Assembly: GCF_002002705.1 (NCBI RefSeq)
Contig: NZ_MUNS01000028.1
Span: 1-64,000 of the forward strand
Origin: Polaromonas sp. C04
GTDB taxonomy: Bacteria > Pseudomonadota > Gammaproteobacteria > Burkholderiales > Burkholderiaceae_C
DNA: 64,000 nucleotides
Direction of reading: 5' to 3'
Position 1 is the first letter of the stretch, and each line of letters begins with the position of its first letter. A model generated the notes under the pieces. It worked only from the letters and a program-made list of their open reading frames with translations. It ran no database searches and was not told the origin of the DNA. The translations under genes and the position numbers were made by a program. This document shows, piece after piece, positions 59,567 to 64,000 of the stretch.

Positions 59567-59632
59567 CGGTCAATGGTAAATCAAACTGACTAAAAATCGC
59601 GTTTACTTTATTCGACCCGCCACGTTAAACTA

Positions 59633-59648
59633 CTGTTCAAGCATCCAG
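59633..59648 (+). promoter_or_regulatory. LexA (SOS) box 1 upstream of recA
   Basis: CTGTTCAAGCATCCAG satisfies CTG-N10-CAG but has weak internal symmetry. It is separated by a single base from box 2. Confidence 0.4.
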
Positions 59649-59649
59649 C

Positions 59650-59665
59650 CTGTCGTTAACAACAG
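59650..59665 (+). promoter_or_regulatory. LexA (SOS) box 2 upstream of recA
   Basis: CTGTCGTTAACAACAG is near-perfectly palindromic (CTGT...ACAG) and lies 66 bases before the recA start, as expected for LexA control of recA in proteobacteria. Confidence 0.7.
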
Positions 59666-59730
59666 AAATCACGGCACTGGACGCCCCGAGCCCAATGGCT
59701 CATTAACCGTTGATTTTCAAGGAGTTTCCC

Positions 59731-60798
<1,068 letters not shown>

Positions 60799-60833
60799 AT
60801 CAGCCTCCAGCCCATGCCCCACCTGCGCAGGGC

Positions 60834-60852
60834 GCTACTGATTTAATAGTAC
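60834..60852 (+). repeat. Repeat B half copy between recA and recX
   Basis: GCTACTGATTTAATAGTAC is a slightly decayed terminal palindrome of repeat B, located in the short recA-recX gap. Confidence 0.45.
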
Positions 60853-60862
60853 TGGGGACTTG

Positions 60863-61315
60863 ATGGCTTTTGCTGCCCCGTCTCTCAAAGGCCGCGCGCT
60901 GCGCCTGCTCGGCCAGCGCGAGCATTCACGCGCCGAGCTGGAGCGCAAGCTGACCCAATACGAGGAAGAACCCGGCACGCTGGCGCGCGCACTCGACGAG
61001 CTCGCGGCGAAGGACTTCATCAGCGAGGCGCGCGTGGTCGAGTCGGTCCTGCACCAGCGCGCGCCGCGCCTGGGCGCGATGCGCGTACGCCAGGAGCTGG
61101 TGCAAAAAGGCATCGCGCCCGAGGCCATTGCCCAGGCCGTCGCCGCCCTGCAGGCCACGGAGCTCGAGCGCGCGCACGAAGTCTGGCGGCGCCGCTTCGC
61201 CGCGCCGGCGCAGGACGCTAGCGGGCGCGCGAAACAGGCGCGCTTCCTGCTGGCGCGCGGATTCGCGGGGTCGGTAGTGGCGAAGGTGCTGCGCGGCGCG
61301 GAGCCAGATGAATAG
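60863..61315 (+). CDS. recX: RecA regulator RecX
   Basis: A 150-residue helical protein of the RecX family: ALRLLGQREHSRAELERKL, LAAKDFISEARVVESVLHQR and the RFLLARGFAGSVVAKVLRG repeat of three-helix bundles. RecX blocks RecA filament growth. ATG 60863 preferred to TTG 60860. Confidence 0.92.
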   Translation: MAFAAPSLKGRALRLLGQREHSRAELERKLTQYEEEPGTLARALDELAAKDFISEARVVESVLHQRAPRLGAMRVRQELVQKGIAPEAIAQAVAALQATELERAHEVWRRRFAAPAQDASGRAKQARFLLARGFAGSVVAKVLRGAEPDE

Positions 61316-61333
61316 ACGGAGCCCCTCTGCGCC

Positions 61334-61372
61334 TTCTCCCTCTCCCTCTCCTTCTCCCTCTCCCTCTGGGAG
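61334..61372. repeat. Low-complexity CT-rich tract
   Basis: Tandem CTCCCT/CTCTCC units end in CCCTCTGGGAGAGGG, a small hairpin. It lies in the convergent recX-argC gap (61316-61401), which has no gene, and may act as a transcription stop. Confidence 0.55.
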
Positions 61373-61401
61373 AGGGCACCTTCTCTTGAAGAAGCTGAAG
61401 C

Positions 61402-62346
61402 TCAGAGCCCGAGCATCAGCTTGAGGTTCTGCACCGCGGCGCCGCTCGCGCCCTTGCCCAGGTTGTCCAGCCGGGCCACCAGCACAGCCTGGCGCAACGC
61501 TTCGTTTCCGAACACGCGCAGCTCCATCTTGTTGGTGTCGTTGAGCGCCATGGCTTCGAGTTTGGTCGCCTCGCCCACCGGCTCGACCGTGACCCAGTGT
61601 TCGCCATTCGCCGCCGGCTCGCTGGCCGCGTAATGCCGCGCCAGCGCATCGTGCAGGTCGGCCACCTTCGGTTGGCCCGGCAGCAGGTCCAGATGCAGCG
61701 GCAACTCGACCAGCATGCCCTGCTTGAAGTTGCCCACTGAGGGCACGAATATCGGCCGGCGCGTGAGGCCGGTGTACTTCATGATCTCGGGCAGGTGCTT
61801 GTGCTGGAGGTTCAGCGCATAGGTCTCGAACAGCGGCGCGTGGCCGCTCTCATAGGCCTCGATCATGCTGCGCCCGCCGCCCGAGTAGCCGCTTACGGAG
61901 GGCAGCGTCAGCGGGAAATCCCTGGGGATCAGGCCCGCATCGACCAGCGGGCGAATCAGCGCGATTGCGCCCGTGGCGTAGCAGCCGGGGTTGGCCACGC
62001 GCTCGGCGTGCATCACGGCCTCGCGCTGCCCCACCACCAGTTCCGGAAAGCCGAAGACCCAGCCCGGCGCCGTGCGGTGCGCCGTCGAGGCGTCAATGAT
62101 TTTCGGGCCTTTTCGCCCTGTAGCCCTTGCCAGGTCATCGATCATCGCTACAGATTCAATAGCGGCGCCGTCGTGCAGGCAAAGCACCACCAGGTCCACC
62201 GTGCCCATCAGCGCGCGCTTCGCGGCCGGGTCTTTGCGCAATTCGGGGGCGATGCTGACCAGCTCGATCTGCGGCATCTGCTGCAGCCGCTCGCGGATTT
62301 GCAGGCCAGTGGTGCCGGCCTCGCCGTCAATAAAGATTCTGGGCAT
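61402..62346 (-). CDS. argC: N-acetyl-gamma-glutamyl-phosphate reductase, type 2
   Basis: A 314-residue enzyme of arginine synthesis reducing N-acetylglutamyl phosphate. It starts [20 protein letters not shown], has the catalytic Cys122 in [14 protein letters not shown], and the short length of the type 2 subfamily. Residues about 63-80 ([18 protein letters not shown]) match a repeat-B copy and appear as an insertion in the loop before IIDASTAHR. It stands between recX and sucC on the other strand. Confidence 0.95.
   Translation of the reverse strand: MPRIFIDGEAGTTGLQIRERLQQMPQIELVSIAPELRKDPAAKRALMGTVDLVVLCLHDGAAIESVAMIDDLARATGRKGPKIIDASTAHRTAPGWVFGFPELVVGQREAVMHAERVANPGCYATGAIALIRPLVDAGLIPRDFPLTLPSVSGYSGGGRSMIEAYESGHAPLFETYALNLQHKHLPEIMKYTGLTRRPIFVPSVGNFKQGMLVELPLHLDLLPGQPKVADLHDALARHYAASEPAANGEHWVTVEPVGEATKLEAMALNDTNKMELRVFGNEALRQAVLVARLDNLGKGASGAAVQNLKLMLGL
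62114..62163 (-). repeat. Repeat B copy inside argC
   Basis: On the minus strand GCTATTGAATCTGTAGCGAT leads to GGCAAGGGCTACAGGGCGAA. It aligns with the copies at 34773-34824 and 37414-37466 and keeps the argC frame open. Confidence 0.65.
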
Positions 62347-62506
62347 TGGGTGCTCCTGCCAACGTGTTCATGAATACACTGTATGCCCGCGCCGGGTTTG
62401 GTGCATTGCAACATGATACAGTTCACAGCTGCCAAGTCCATCGTCCGCTGCGCGGCCATCGCCGCCGTATCCAGGACCAAAACCATCCATTCCTGAGAGA
62501 GACCTC

Positions 62507-63670
<1,164 letters not shown>

Positions 63671-63738
63671 AGCTTTGCGGGACAGACCGCAGGCCGCGCA
63701 GCGGACCAGCTCTGTCCTCAACTGACTAGGAAAACATC

Positions 63739-64000
63739 ATGTCGATCCTCATCAACAAAGACACCAAAGTCATCACCCAGGGCATCACCGGCAAGACCGG
63801 CCAGTTCCACACCGAGAAGTGCCAGGAATATGCCAACGGCAAGAACTGCTTCGTCGCGGGCGTAAATCCCAAGAAAGCGGGCGAGTCGATTTTCAATATC
63901 CCGATCTACGCCTCGGTCAAGGAAGCCGCGGACAAGACGGGCGCGACCGTGTCGGTGATCTACGTGCCGCCCGCGGGCGCCGCCGCCGCGATCTGGGAGG
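63739..64000 (+). CDS. sucD: Succinyl-CoA synthetase alpha subunit (3' end outside window)
   Basis: The visible 87 residues start MSILINKDTKVITQGITGKT and continue GQFHTEKCQEYANGKNCF and GVNPKKAGE, typical of the SucD CoA-binding domain. The phosphohistidine region lies beyond the window. AGGAAAA precedes the ATG. Co-transcribed with sucC. Confidence 0.96.
   Translation, partial: MSILINKDTKVITQGITGKTGQFHTEKCQEYANGKNCFVAGVNPKKAGESIFNIPIYASVKEAADKTGATVSVIYVPPAGAAAAIWE

Noticed and set aside
61334-61372. CT-rich tract as a CRISPR or satellite array
   Set aside because: Units are 6 bases and imperfect; it is simple low-complexity DNA.

Overview
The window is typical high-GC chromosomal DNA of a betaproteobacterium, order Burkholderiales, most like the family Comamonadaceae (Polaromonas, Rhodoferax or Acidovorax-like). 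The signs are the gene neighbourhoods (metXW, amgK/lptD/surA/rsmA, recA-recX near sucCD), a quinol-type NO reductase, a topoisomerase III with a SWIB tail, GC-rich codon use, and two families of short dispersed repeats. Genus is inference; no rRNA or tRNA gene was seen.

Layout. 0-3 kb: tandem glycine-rich RRM RNA-binding proteins, each with a ribosome-site hairpin, then an ECF sigma/anti-sigma pair and a YiiX-like hydrolase. 3-7 kb: amtB with a sigma-54 promoter, a GDT1-type transporter, and metXW behind a structured leader with a terminator. 7-16 kb: outer-membrane barrel, DUF72, lipoprotein, M20 peptidase, lipase, YidB, NO reductase with FNR-like and NsrR-like sites, acyl-CoA dehydrogenase. 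16-23 kb: rsmE, amgK, lptD, surA, rsmA (ribosome and envelope biogenesis). 23-24 kb: barnase-like RNase with barstar. 24-31 kb: malic enzyme, a complete amino-acid ABC transporter, a PfkB sugar kinase, and a decayed rubredoxin/rubredoxin-reductase pair. 31-39 kb: cytochrome c with a ferritin-like protein, pepP, murU, folE, LysE exporter, ChaC and a K+/H+ antiporter.

39-42 kb is an accessory patch, partly lower in GC, with eroded BrnT/BrnA-type toxin-antitoxin genes (one with an 8-bp tandem duplication, one with a nonsense codon), a small repeat protein and an unrecognised winged-helix-like protein. From 42 kb the core resumes: tktA, gap, an antiporter, Lrp diverging from a fused indolepyruvate oxidoreductase, a PEBP-family protein, topB divergent from a SET-domain gene, birA, GST, a TctDE-like two-component pair, MarR, recA-recX, argC, sucC and the start of sucD.

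The main unusual signals are: (1) short palindromic repeats (called A and B here) found between genes and also in frame inside metX, topB, murU, argC and rsmA, resembling in principle the Rickettsia palindromic elements; (2) a topoisomerase III carrying a histone-H1-like Lys/Ala/Pro tail plus a SWIB domain, next to a SET-domain methyltransferase; (3) the metX leader; (4) paired hairpins over the ribosome sites of the RRM genes; (5) the degraded toxin-antitoxin patch.
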